Below, in pieces: positions 9,174 through 17,986 of a DNA stretch of 62,657 bases. Each line of letters begins with the position of its first letter. Positions within the stretch are counted from its first letter, which is position 1. Both the position numbers and the translations under genes were made by a program. A model generated the notes under the pieces. It saw only the letters and a program-made list of their open reading frames with translations. It made no database searches and had not been told where the DNA came from. The DNA is taken from contig SXOA01000158.1 of NCBI GenBank assembly GCA_005778405.1, forward strand, positions 1 to 62,657, in the 5' to 3' direction. The stretch is from Planctomycetaceae bacterium. Its GTDB lineage: Bacteria; Planctomycetota; Planctomycetia; Pirellulales; Pirellulaceae.

Positions 9174-11243
9174 TTACAGACCAAACCAGGTGCCGTCCCA
9201 CCACTCCTTGGCTTCATGCAACTTGCACCACAACAGTGGGGCTCGGCCACAGTGAATCCGTCCCGTGACGGTTGCGCCGGGGCGAGGATTCGTGAGTTCC
9301 CCCTCCGGTTTAACCCGGATGCGGACCATGTTGCCATGCTCCTCGCTCGGGTCTGCGCCGGGGTGAATGTCGAGGACCTCACCGGAATGCGAAATGCCGG
9401 GGTCGGTCATCACGATGAAGGTGACTGCCAAGTCCTTCGTGGAATCTTTGGCTTGCATCTTGTTGCGATATTCCACGACGTGCTTGACCCGCCGTTCCGG
9501 CAAGTAGAGCTCGGCCTCATAGTCCGTGTCGTCTGCCGCGATGGTCATCAGCACCTGACCCACATCGACTGGCCGCTTATCGAGCAGTTTTTTCACATCC
9601 CAGGTAATAATGCGGCCGCTGATCGGGCTCTTGATTTCCAGCTTCTCCTGCTGCGACTGCAGGATTGCCAGTCTCTCCGCCAGACTCTTGACGGCGACCG
9701 TTTCTGATTCAAAGTCAGCCCGGGCACGGTTCCGCTCGATTTCACTGACGGTGCCATTGCGTTCAATTCGACTAAGCAGGTCGCGGGCAGCATCGAGTCG
9801 TTTGGTGGACTTGCTCAATTCGCCACTCGCTTCATTCAACTGTTGCTTGAGTTGATCGCTTTCCAAGCGGGCGAGAACGTCTCCCTCTTTGACGCGGGCA
9901 CCGTTGTCCACTAGCACTTCCAACACCCGTGCCGGCTGTGGGGCAAACACATCCCGTTTCTTGACCGGCTGGAGGACTCCCTTGGCGTACATGTCGTAAT
10001 TCCAGGGAATGGCAATCGAGAGGATGAGCAGGGCCAGGATGGTGCCGGTAATCGTCAGCGTCTTGGGAAGCGTGCGAGCCTGCACGATGAAGGCGCTCTT
10101 GCCGATGGCCCGCCACACGGGCATCAGAAAGAGGTTGCTGTGATCGATCGAATTCGTGATGGCCCGGGCACTATGCTCGTACACCAGGTCCAGCCGCGGC
10201 GTGAGGATTTCACGGGGGATTTCGCTTTCAATCTGCTCGACGATGAGGGCCCCGATGATCTCGCCACTGTTGGCGGCAACTTCGGTCTGCCCGCCAGTTG
10301 TCGGGGCGGCCACGGTGGACTGCGGCTTGCGGATGGGGATGACGGCGAGCGATTTGGTGTAGGACTGGTCGACGTACTCTTCGATAGCGGATTCAATCTG
10401 CGGCGGAAAATCGTCGGTCGAGCCGAGATACCAGAGGGGCTCGCCCGAGGCGCAGACCCGAGAGGCAAGTGTGCCGAGCAACGTGACGACGTTCGAGCGG
10501 TTATCGAGCGTGTCCTGGCCGCTCACGGCTTCGACGTAGCACTTGGACCCCTTTTTGATGGCGACCGTGACCCGGTCGCACCCCATCAGGCGGCGGCCTT
10601 CGTTGACCACCGTGTAGCAGGTTTCGCGAAGCACCAGGCTCTCATGCACCGCGCGGGAAAACTGATCGGCTTGGGCCCAAAGAGAGTGTTTGTCGCTGAA
10701 GTTGCGGAGTTTGCGGTTTTTGAACCATTCTCCGGCCAGCTCGCACATCTGAAGCAGAAAGCGGAGATAGCCGCGCTGCGTGTTCGGCTGGGCGTCGGGG
10801 CGCTGGAAAATTTCCACGAGCCCTTCCACTGCGCCATCATGACCCAAGGGAGCGATGACCAGGAGCTGCTGCGTGGGGTTCCCCCCCATTTTTTCATCGC
10901 CGGCACCGGACATTGGCGGAATCAAAGCGGGCTGGCCGCTGCCGATGACGTAGTCGAGCAGGCGAAAGTGCTTTTGCGCGTCTTCCGAGGAATTATCCAG
11001 CAGGTTGGGGCTGAGCTTGACCTGATACGAAAGCTGCGGGCGTTTTCCCTCACCCAGAATCCAAACAGCGCCGCCAATGGCGGCCAGGGCCTGAATCACA
11101 CGCTGCAAGAATGCGGCGTAGTACTCCTCCGGCGCCATGTCGCTCTTGCTAAGCTGCGCAATTTCGCCAACCAGGCCGCGAATCTGCTGCTTGGTCTTCT
11201 CAATCTGGTCGTCCTGGCTTACTTGCGTTTGGTCAGTCGCCAT
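9174..11243 (-). CDS. GAF-domain HlyD family membrane protein
   Basis: 689 residues. Two GAF-like domains occupy the cytoplasmic part (about 20-180 and 190-375), followed by one membrane helix (about 395-415, ILALLILSIAIPW) and an HlyD-type periplasmic adaptor with biotinyl-lipoyl halves (KGVLQPVKKRDVFAPQPARV and KLEIKSPISGRIITW) flanking a coiled coil (about 470-530). The architecture suggests an adaptor whose activity is set by a cytoplasmic small-molecule or redox signal. It is the first of three consecutive HlyD genes; the 221-bp region upstream (11244-11464) separates it from the SecA-like gene and probably holds the promoter. No good Shine-Dalgarno site precedes the ATG. Confidence 0.88.
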   Translation of the reverse strand: MATDQTQVSQDDQIEKTKQQIRGLVGEIAQLSKSDMAPEEYYAAFLQRVIQALAAIGGAVWILGEGKRPQLSYQVKLSPNLLDNSSEDAQKHFRLLDYVIGSGQPALIPPMSGAGDEKMGGNPTQQLLVIAPLGHDGAVEGLVEIFQRPDAQPNTQRGYLRFLLQMCELAGEWFKNRKLRNFSDKHSLWAQADQFSRAVHESLVLRETCYTVVNEGRRLMGCDRVTVAIKKGSKCYVEAVSGQDTLDNRSNVVTLLGTLASRVCASGEPLWYLGSTDDFPPQIESAIEEYVDQSYTKSLAVIPIRKPQSTVAAPTTGGQTEVAANSGEIIGALIVEQIESEIPREILTPRLDLVYEHSARAITNSIDHSNLFLMPVWRAIGKSAFIVQARTLPKTLTITGTILALLILSIAIPWNYDMYAKGVLQPVKKRDVFAPQPARVLEVLVDNGARVKEGDVLARLESDQLKQQLNEASGELSKSTKRLDAARDLLSRIERNGTVSEIERNRARADFESETVAVKSLAERLAILQSQQEKLEIKSPISGRIITWDVKKLLDKRPVDVGQVLMTIAADDTDYEAELYLPERRVKHVVEYRNKMQAKDSTKDLAVTFIVMTDPGISHSGEVLDIHPGADPSEEHGNMVRIRVKPEGELTNPRPGATVTGRIHCGRAPLLWCKLHEAKEWWDGTWFGL

Positions 11244-11464
11244 AGGTCGATTTTTTCAAAGTTGGAATGGTCGCGAGTGCAAGTTGTGCGAAACCGGGGG
11301 GCTGGACCTATTCCAGTTTTGACGAGGTTAATAGGGCCGCTAGTTCCGCTAAAATCGTTAAAAATGGCTGCGTTTTATCCGCCGAAAAGGCAGAGCCTTG
11401 GAGCGGGGCAGCGTTCGTTATGCAAAGGGTGTGCCTTTGGGGGTTTGTAAGGGCAAGAGACGTC

Positions 11465-13450
11465 TTAATCTGGAGTATCGAGATAGGGATCTTGCCCCAT
11501 TTCTTGTTGCATCTTTTTGCGTTCTTTTTCGTGGTAAAGCAGCACGAAGCGGTCTCGCAAGTGCCGCCGTTCCACTTTTTTCTGGGACCGTTTGAGCAGC
11601 CCAAGGTATTGCTGTGAGTTGCCGCCTCGCTTGCCAAGCTCCGTCATCGCCTTGGCTTTTTCGGGGCCGAAACCGGTTCGAATCACCTCGTCATCCAGCG
11701 ACATATATTGCCGCACGGTGCCTGGGTCACCTTGCCGGGCACAACGCCCCATGAGCTGGCGGTCGATCCGTGCCGAATCGTGCAATTCGCTGCAAATGAC
11801 GTGCAAGCCACCGGCATCGGCAACTGTCGGGGCAAGTTTGATGTCGGTGCCGCGGCCAGCCATGTTGGTGGCGACCGTTACCTTGCCCTGTTCGCCGGCA
11901 CGTTCGACGATTTCGGCTTCGGCGGCAATCTCGTGGGCGTTGAGGACCCGGTGGGGAATGCCCGCATCGGTGAGCAAACGCGACAGGTGTTGCGATTTGT
12001 CAATGGATCGAGTGCCGACCAGAACCGGCCGCCCCTGATGGAACATCTCGCGAATCTCCGCCGAGATGGCCTGCCATTTCTCTTCTTCCGTTCCGAAAAC
12101 CTTGTCCGGCAGCCGCTGTCGCACACAGGGACGATTCGTTGGCACCGGAATAACCCGCATTTTGTAAACCTTGGCGAACTCACGAGCGGCAGTCATAGCG
12201 GTTCCGGTCATGCCGGCCAGATGCTTGTACCGCAGAAAGAGGTCTTGCACGGTGATGCGGGCGGCCTGCCCGGTTGGCACTGTCACCTCGATTTCCTCTT
12301 TGGCCTCAATCGCCTGGTGAATGCCGTCCCGCCACTTGCGCCCTTCGGCGAGGCGGCCGGTGTTCTCGTCAACAATGACGATCTCCCCCTGTTTGACCAC
12401 GTACTGCCGGTCCAGAAAGAAATCGCGGTCCACCTTGATGGCCCGTTCAATGTATTGATACAGGTCAATCAGGCCCGCGGTGCTGAGGAGATCGGGCTTT
12501 TGCAGGCCCCGCACGAGCTGCCGGCCGGAACCGGTGAGCTCGACCTTCTTGTCGTCGTGATCGTATTCAAAGTGCTCCTCTTCATCGAATTTGGGCACCA
12601 TTTGCGCTGCCCAGCGATACATGGTGACGATCTTCTCAATCGCCTTTTCGCCGAGGGAACCAATAATCAGTGGGGTACGCGCTTCATCGATGAGAATGCT
12701 GTCGGCTTCGTCCACCAAGCAGAAGTGCGAGCCCCGCTGGACTGGCAATTCGCCTCCGTCGTCGGCCTTGGTGGCAGTGAGCTCGCCGAGAAGACTCGAT
12801 TGCAAGGCTCCCATGCGTCGCAAAAGCAGGCGGTCGCGAAGGAAGTCGAAACCGAATTCCTTGGCTGTGCCGTACGTGATGTCACAGGCATAGGCCTCGC
12901 GGCGCTCTGGGGACTTCTGCGGCGTGAGAATGACACCCACGCTCATGCCCAGCAGCTCAAAAACGGGCCGCATGGTGGCCGCATCGCGCTCCGCCAGGTA
13001 ATCATTCACCGTCGCCAGGTGGGCACCCTTGCCCAGCAGAGCGTGGATATAGAGCGGTAACGTGGCGGTGAGGGTTTTCCCTTCTCCGGTTTCCATTTCC
13101 GCGATGCAGCCGTTGAACAGGGAAATGCCTCCGATCATCTGCACATCGAAGTGCCGCAGTCCAATTGCTCGACGGCTGGCTTCGCGGACCAGGGCGTATC
13201 CCTCGGACAACACTCGGCTGAGGCTCTCGCCACTCTTGGCCCGGTATTTAAGAGAGAGACTTCGCTTGCGAAGCTGGGCATTATCTTCTGCCTCCAGGGT
13301 CGGCTCAAAGGCGGCGATTTGCTGCACTACCTTTCCCCACTGGGCAAGCCGACGCTGAATCGGCCCGCCAAGGACAGCCAGCAGGTCCGCTTTCCAGCCG
13401 GTGGGAATGCCGTTGACCTGGGTGGGAGCGCTCATAGGGGAAGGAAGCAT
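11465..13450 (-). CDS. SecA-like accessory translocase ATPase
   Basis: 661 residues against about 850-950 for housekeeping SecA. The nucleotide-binding domain 1 shows ETGEGKT (120-126), TVNDYLAERDA, and the DEAD box LVDEADSILIDEARTP (245-260). The preprotein-binding insert is present (DENTGRLAEGRKWRDG...). Domain 2 ends with ATNMAGRGTDIKL and GRCARQGDPG. The helical wing/scaffold and the Cys-rich zinc-binding tail are missing; only a short basic helix remains. That pattern is typical of planctomycete SecA paralogues rather than the essential SecA. It lies directly above the three HlyD genes. The start is MLPSP at 13450 or MSAPT at 13435; neither has a good ribosome site. Confidence 0.88.
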   Translation of the reverse strand: MLPSPMSAPTQVNGIPTGWKADLLAVLGGPIQRRLAQWGKVVQQIAAFEPTLEAEDNAQLRKRSLSLKYRAKSGESLSRVLSEGYALVREASRRAIGLRHFDVQMIGGISLFNGCIAEMETGEGKTLTATLPLYIHALLGKGAHLATVNDYLAERDAATMRPVFELLGMSVGVILTPQKSPERREAYACDITYGTAKEFGFDFLRDRLLLRRMGALQSSLLGELTATKADDGGELPVQRGSHFCLVDEADSILIDEARTPLIIGSLGEKAIEKIVTMYRWAAQMVPKFDEEEHFEYDHDDKKVELTGSGRQLVRGLQKPDLLSTAGLIDLYQYIERAIKVDRDFFLDRQYVVKQGEIVIVDENTGRLAEGRKWRDGIHQAIEAKEEIEVTVPTGQAARITVQDLFLRYKHLAGMTGTAMTAAREFAKVYKMRVIPVPTNRPCVRQRLPDKVFGTEEEKWQAISAEIREMFHQGRPVLVGTRSIDKSQHLSRLLTDAGIPHRVLNAHEIAAEAEIVERAGEQGKVTVATNMAGRGTDIKLAPTVADAGGLHVICSELHDSARIDRQLMGRCARQGDPGTVRQYMSLDDEVIRTGFGPEKAKAMTELGKRGGNSQQYLGLLKRSQKKVERRHLRDRFVLLYHEKERKKMQQEMGQDPYLDTPD

Positions 13451-13917
13451 CGATATTGGTAAAGTCTTGCGGTTCGAAAGTTTACACCCTTATCCTACGC
13501 TTGGACGGCTTTTTCGTCCGTGGAATTCCCAGTCTTTTGGGGTGACGCGAGGACTTTGTCACGCAGTAAAGCAATGCTTTTTGTGGTCTTTTTAGAAGTG
13601 ACCTTTGGACTGGTAATGCCGGACACATTGTTTCTTCGCGCTGGCTGCTCACTCAGCGTTGTCACTCCTACAACCCTCACACTTTCGCTAATCGGAACGA
13701 CCGTCAGCGGCCGAAAATGTACGAACGAGGAAGATAGGCAGATTCTGCCGATGGGCCTCAGGAAGACGCGGTGACTGGGAAAGTGAGCGAAACCTCACAG
13801 ACCCGGACGTCTGCAATTCCCTTACGGTTTAGAGCGATTGTTTTGATTTTTCGGTTTCTACCGGTCGATTCACTGGTAGCGACTGGCGTTTTTTTTCCAC
13901 GCAAGTGAGCTCTGCCC
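13451..13917. other. 467-bp intergenic region between divergent SecA-like and BBP7 genes
   Basis: No convincing gene. It must contain the promoters of both the SecA-like gene and the barrel gene, but I cannot fix -35/-10 boxes. A run of eight T (13889-13896) sits just before the barrel gene. Two short open frames on opposite strands (13520-13774 and 13495-13680) overlap one another and resemble nothing known. Confidence 0.5.
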
Positions 13918-15222
13918 ATGAAGTCGAACTCGATCCTACTTGTCGCGGCGGTGGTGCTGAGCATCCCCCTGTCCGCGCAGGCACAGCTTCCAATGCCGTC
14001 CAATGCCGGGCAAGCTGCGCCTTGGGTAGCGGCAGCGGATCCAACATGGGGCGCAATTCCCGCCTCCTATGTTGATGCAACCTGCGTGGATGGCGTTTCT
14101 TGCGGCGGCTTGGTTGACCCCAGTTGTGCCGATGGTGCGTGTGGCGACCCTCGTGGCCGCCGCTGTTGGGACCTGTGGGGAAGTGCGGAATTTCTCATGT
14201 GGTGGATGAAGGGGACGGACTTGCCCCCCATTGTCGGCACCAGTCCACTGGGAACAATTCATGACGATGCCGCCGTTGTCGGCACCGCTGGCTACCAGAC
14301 GCTGTATGGCGATGATATTTCAGGCCGCGACCTGCAACCTGGCGTCCGCATTACGCTGGGCACCTGGCTGGATGGCACTCATAACGCGGGCATCGGTGTG
14401 CGGATCTACGGTCTCGACGGGACCAGCGAACATTTCGACCGAGCCACCGACGGCAGCACGATCCTCGGCCGACCGTTTTACAATGTGCAGCTTGCCCGCG
14501 AAGACGCCCTCCTGGTCGGCTTTCCCGGCGAAGTCGCCGGCGATGTTCACGCCAAATTCACCAATAACTTGATTGGTTCGGATGCCTATTTTCGCATCAT
14601 GCTGGAGCGGAGCCGCCTACGCCGCCTGGATCTCATCAGCGGCTATCAGTTTTTGCGGATGGATGATGACCTGCGAGTAGACAGCTCCAGCTATATCATC
14701 GATCCGAACTCTCTGGCCTTCGGCGCGAAAATCGACGTCTTCGACCGCTTCCGCGCCACGAACGAATTCCACGGAGCCATGTTTGGCGTGCAAGGGGTAA
14801 TGGGCCGAGGCGATTGGTCATTGACTGGATTGGCCAAACTGGGCATCGGCAACAACCATCAGCAGGTCATCATCAATGGTGGACGGGATATTTCGTTTCC
14901 CCCCGGTCCCGGTACTCCCTCTGTTGGCGGCCTGCTCGCTCAGCCCAGTAACATCGGCACCCACGCACGGGATCGCATTTGCTATATCCCGGAGCTTACT
15001 CTCAATCTGGCCTATCACATCCGCCCGACGGTGAGCGTGCACGTCGGTTACAACTTCATTTGGATGTCGAATGTGGTCGTCTCCGGGGAACAGATCGACC
15101 GCCGCGTCAATCTCTCGCAAGTTCCCGGCCCGGTTGTCGGCCCCAATCTGCCCGCCTTTCAGTTCCAATCCACGGAGTATTGGGTGCAGGGGATCAACAT
15201 GGGCATGAGCTGGAATTTCTAA
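13918..15222 (+). CDS. BBP7 family outer-membrane beta-barrel protein
   Basis: 434 residues. A signal peptide (MKSNSILLVAAVVLSIPLSAQA) is followed by a Cys/Gly/Asp-rich spacer and then the family hallmark WGSAEFLMWWMKGTDLPPIV near residue 85. The rest alternates aromatic and polar residues as expected of barrel strands and ends in MGMSWNF with a terminal Phe, the usual outer-membrane assembly signal. BBP7 proteins are recurrent in Planctomycetes and are presumed outer-membrane porins or adhesins. It is a single-gene unit with a hairpin after the stop. Confidence 0.9.
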   Translation: MKSNSILLVAAVVLSIPLSAQAQLPMPSNAGQAAPWVAAADPTWGAIPASYVDATCVDGVSCGGLVDPSCADGACGDPRGRRCWDLWGSAEFLMWWMKGTDLPPIVGTSPLGTIHDDAAVVGTAGYQTLYGDDISGRDLQPGVRITLGTWLDGTHNAGIGVRIYGLDGTSEHFDRATDGSTILGRPFYNVQLAREDALLVGFPGEVAGDVHAKFTNNLIGSDAYFRIMLERSRLRRLDLISGYQFLRMDDDLRVDSSSYIIDPNSLAFGAKIDVFDRFRATNEFHGAMFGVQGVMGRGDWSLTGLAKLGIGNNHQQVIINGGRDISFPPGPGTPSVGGLLAQPSNIGTHARDRICYIPELTLNLAYHIRPTVSVHVGYNFIWMSNVVVSGEQIDRRVNLSQVPGPVVGPNLPAFQFQSTEYWVQGINMGMSWNF

Positions 15223-15239
15223 TTAGAGAATGGGTGGCG

Positions 15240-15261
15240 CGCCCACGGCTTTGCGTGGGCG
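15240..15261. terminator. Hairpin between convergent genes
   Basis: Perfect 8-bp stem CGCCCACG / CGTGGGCG with a 6-nt loop, 18 bp after the barrel gene stop. There is no T-run, so it is either a weak terminator or a 3'-end stabiliser. Confidence 0.4.
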
Positions 15262-15307
15262 TGGATTCCAGCTTGATGTTCGGCGCGGGTCAGAGTCCAT
15301 CGCCCAG

Positions 15308-15628
15308 CTAATCGTCGTCCTCATCGTCGGGTTCGACTGCCTTGGCCTTTCCCTTCCCCTTCTTTTTGGGTGCTGGTTCGGCTTCTTCAGCGGCGGGCTC
15401 TTCCGGAATGGCCGGTTCGGCGGCTCCTTCCTCATCTTCATCCACGAAGTCCCCAAAACCGATGTCGGCGTTTTCGTCTTCCGCCAGATCCTCTTCCGTG
15501 ACTTCCTCCAGGTCGGCCAGTTCGTACTCGTCGTCCAACTCTTCTTCAAAGTCGTCGTCGAACTCGTCGTCGAAGTCTTCTTCGTCGAAGTCGTCGAACT
15601 CGCCGGAACTCTCGCTAGATGCCGCCAT
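15308..15628 (-). CDS. Highly acidic small protein
   Basis: 106 residues, with about half Asp or Glu. Long Asp/Glu/Phe runs fill the first 75 residues, then comes a short basic patch (PKKKGKGKAKA) and a final acidic tail. No domain is recognisable. Similar acidic, disordered proteins occur in other Planctomycetes and may act as DNA or histone-like mimics, chaperones or ion buffers; all of that is inference. The ATG has a GAGG-type site 8 nt upstream. Low-complexity composition makes opposite-frame reading possible, but the start, stop and site support this frame. Confidence 0.65.
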   Translation of the reverse strand: MAASSESSGEFDDFDEEDFDDEFDDDFEEELDDEYELADLEEVTEEDLAEDENADIGFGDFVDEDEEGAAEPAIPEEPAAEEAEPAPKKKGKGKAKAVEPDDEDDD

Positions 15629-15967
15629 TAACCAACCTCGCGCACTGAAGGGGAAACGACCTTAGTTAGTCGAGCAGGGTGGTTTTGTCAAGGAACCGCG
15701 GGAAGTACAGGAATCTCAAGGCAATAGGCCGATGGAGCGTATCGGTCGCACTCGATTTGCAACTTCCAGCGCAACTCCTATTATATCAATAGCTTGCGCT
15801 GCAGATGGACGCGTGGAGACGGTCCCTCCAATCAGCGGCGCACGTGGAGCCGTGCCGATACGCCACCAAGAAACCGCTCCAACATCCCCTAAAAAATCCT
15901 TCCCCGCCACTGCATTTCCTTGTAACAATGGCATCACGCCACAACCATTTTAGTCGGGAGAAGCAGG
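15629..15967. other. 339-bp intergenic region upstream of the ECF sigma gene
   Basis: No gene is evident. The region contains the promoters of the divergent acidic-protein gene and sigma gene. An AT-rich patch (TATTATATCAATAG, about 15780) and a TGTAACAATGG patch (about 15922-15932) are candidate promoter elements, but I cannot support either as a defined site. Confidence 0.4.
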
Positions 15968-16495
15968 ATGACGGAAGGTTCACAGCCGCTGGATTACGAC
16001 GACATTGTCCGCGACACGAGTCCCAACATCCGGGCGTACATCGCCGGAATGGGTGTGCCGCGCCACGATGTCGACGACGTTGCTCAGGATGTTTATGTGG
16101 AGCTCTACCGCTTCTTTGACCGGATGCCGGTGGATGTGCCCCCCAAACAATGGCTGAAGGGAATCGCCCGCAACTTGTGCCTCAACTACTTCCGCCGCAA
16201 CTCCCGCCGCGGTCGATTGCAGCGCGAAGCACTGGTGGAGATTTTCCTGCGGGCCGAGCAGGAGGGGGAGACTTCGCTCAGCGAAGGCCCGGTGCGGCAC
16301 GCGCTGGACGGTTGTTATGAAAAGCTCCCCCAACAAAGCCGCAAGATGTTGGCCTTAAAGTATGAGCAGGAATTGCCCAGCGCAACGATTGCCGAAAAGA
16401 TGAAATCGACCGCCGAAGCAATTCGCGTGGCCTTGTTTCGAATTCGAGCGAGTCTGAAGGAATGCATAACGAGTACGCTGGCTGCCGAAGGTTAA
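15968..16495 (+). CDS. ECF-type RNA polymerase sigma factor
   Basis: 175 residues. Region 2 carries DDVAQDVYVELYRFF and KQWLKGIARNLCLNYFRRNSR; region 4 is a helix-turn-helix with LPQQSRKMLALKYEQELPSATIAEKM and AEAIRVALFRIRASLKECI. The layout matches the Rhodopirellula/Verrucomicrobium sigma group. The start follows GGGAGAAGCAGG. The FecR-domain gene begins 12 bp after the stop, so the two are almost certainly one operon, with the sigma activity likely controlled by that membrane partner. Confidence 0.92.
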   Translation: MTEGSQPLDYDDIVRDTSPNIRAYIAGMGVPRHDVDDVAQDVYVELYRFFDRMPVDVPPKQWLKGIARNLCLNYFRRNSRRGRLQREALVEIFLRAEQEGETSLSEGPVRHALDGCYEKLPQQSRKMLALKYEQELPSATIAEKMKSTAEAIRVALFRIRASLKECITSTLAAEG

Positions 16496-16507
16496 CATCA
16501 CACTGAA

Positions 16508-17986
16508 ATGACCGATCAAGAACTCATGCACCGCTTCCTCGAAGATCCTGCCGGCCTCGCCGAAGCGGACTTGGAGCAGCTCATTGCCCACCTGCGGACG
16601 GAGCCAGCGAAGGCGGTGGAGTTGCGCGAGCAGCTCATCGTGGACGACCTGCTTGGACAGAAGTTCGCCGTGGATCGCAAAAACTTCATCATCATGGTGC
16701 AGCAGCGACTGACGGATTTTGAGCGGGGCGAAGAAGAGGTTTATAACCAGGTCGCCGATCTGCGAGCCATTGCCGAAGCGGAGATTGAGACCAAGGTTCG
16801 CCCGCCAGGCATCAGCCCCTGGTTCAAGTTCGCGGGGGGCATTTCCCTCATTGCCGTTCCGCTCCTCTGCTTCCTTGTTTGGCGGTATCAAGAGTCGGCT
16901 CCCCGCGCGGTTGCGAACATTGAGGAACTGAGTGGCCAGGTGGTGCGGATGAAGGGAACGAACGAGGAAACCCTCCGGCTGGGGCAAGCGATTTCCACGG
17001 GAGAGACGATCGTGGCGGCACCGGGTTCCACGGTCGTTTGGAAATACAAGGACGGCACCACCGTTCGCATCCTGGGAGATTCGCAATCCGATCTCAGCGC
17101 CGATGCTAACCAGGCCAAACATGTCCGTCTGGAGCGCGGTGAGCTCGTCGCCAGCGTCGCTAAGCAACCAAAGGGGCCGATGGTATTCTCCACTCCGCAT
17201 GCCACTGCCACGGTCCGCGGCACGGAGTTCCGGCTGATTGTGGCGGAAACAAATACCCAGCTCGATGTGTCCGAAGGAAAAGTCGATTTTCAACGCAGTG
17301 GCGGCAGCCAGGTTCTGCAGCTAACGGCCAACGAGTCCGGCATTGCGACCGCGGCGAACATCCAGCCGCGGGAAGTTCAGTGGCCGGTCAACCGTGCCTC
17401 GGCAGTGTTTTTGTATGAAGGGACTGACAAGCGGTTTGCCAGAAACCCTGAAACGGGCAACCTGCAAGTAACATTGCCTGAGGACCAGTCCGAGGAAGAA
17501 GGCAAGGATACTGTTTCGCTGGTCAAGAAGTCAGGCGAATTCGCTTGCGACATCCTGTTCACGCCCGAAAAAACCGTCAGCCCGCAGCCTGCGGTCCTGT
17601 GCTCGCTCGGCCCGCTGGAGAACGAGGATTTCTTGCTCCTGCAAAAGGGAAAGGATCTCATCGTCCACTTACGAGGAGCTTCCAGCAGCACTCCCATTGT
17701 GGTGGAGCTTGGCGAAATAACTCTCGGCTCGCCGCACTATCTGACCCTGGCTTGTAAAGAAGGAGCGGTGAGCGCGGTTGTGGATGGAGTGAAAGTCATC
17801 GTCAACAGCGAGGTTCATAGCCCGATCGCCAGTTGGGAACAGGGTCCGCTCGTGCTCAAGGCGGATGCCGGAGGGATGCGGCCCTGGCAAGGAGAAATCG
17901 CGGCGCTCGCCATCTTTGACCAATTCGTGGACAAAGCACTGTCCGACGCTAACCGCAAGCGCTACCAGCAGCTCCATCCAAAATAG
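16508..17986 (+). CDS. FecR-domain membrane protein with LamG-like C-terminus (sigma partner)
   Basis: 492 residues. A cytoplasmic helical part (about 1-100) may bind the sigma factor. One membrane helix (about 107-125) leads to a FecR domain (about 140-275, containing VAAPGSTVVWKYKDGTTVRI and FSTPHATATVRGTEFRL). The last 160 residues look like a concanavalin/LamG fold, usual in planctomycete FecR proteins. It is probably a signal receiver that frees or activates the sigma factor when the outer part binds its ligand; the ligand is unknown. Confidence 0.88.
   Translation: MTDQELMHRFLEDPAGLAEADLEQLIAHLRTEPAKAVELREQLIVDDLLGQKFAVDRKNFIIMVQQRLTDFERGEEEVYNQVADLRAIAEAEIETKVRPPGISPWFKFAGGISLIAVPLLCFLVWRYQESAPRAVANIEELSGQVVRMKGTNEETLRLGQAISTGETIVAAPGSTVVWKYKDGTTVRILGDSQSDLSADANQAKHVRLERGELVASVAKQPKGPMVFSTPHATATVRGTEFRLIVAETNTQLDVSEGKVDFQRSGGSQVLQLTANESGIATAANIQPREVQWPVNRASAVFLYEGTDKRFARNPETGNLQVTLPEDQSEEEGKDTVSLVKKSGEFACDILFTPEKTVSPQPAVLCSLGPLENEDFLLLQKGKDLIVHLRGASSSTPIVVELGEITLGSPHYLTLACKEGAVSAVVDGVKVIVNSEVHSPIASWEQGPLVLKADAGGMRPWQGEIAALAIFDQFVDKALSDANRKRYQQLHPK

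Noticed and set aside
13520..13774. 84-codon open frame in the 13.5-13.9 kb gap
   Set aside because: No ribosome site or family resemblance; overlaps an opposite frame equally plausible by chance.
13889..13896. T-run before the BBP7 gene as a terminator
   Set aside because: The nearest stem CTACC/GGTAG is only 5 bp with a long loop and is not adjacent to the T-run.
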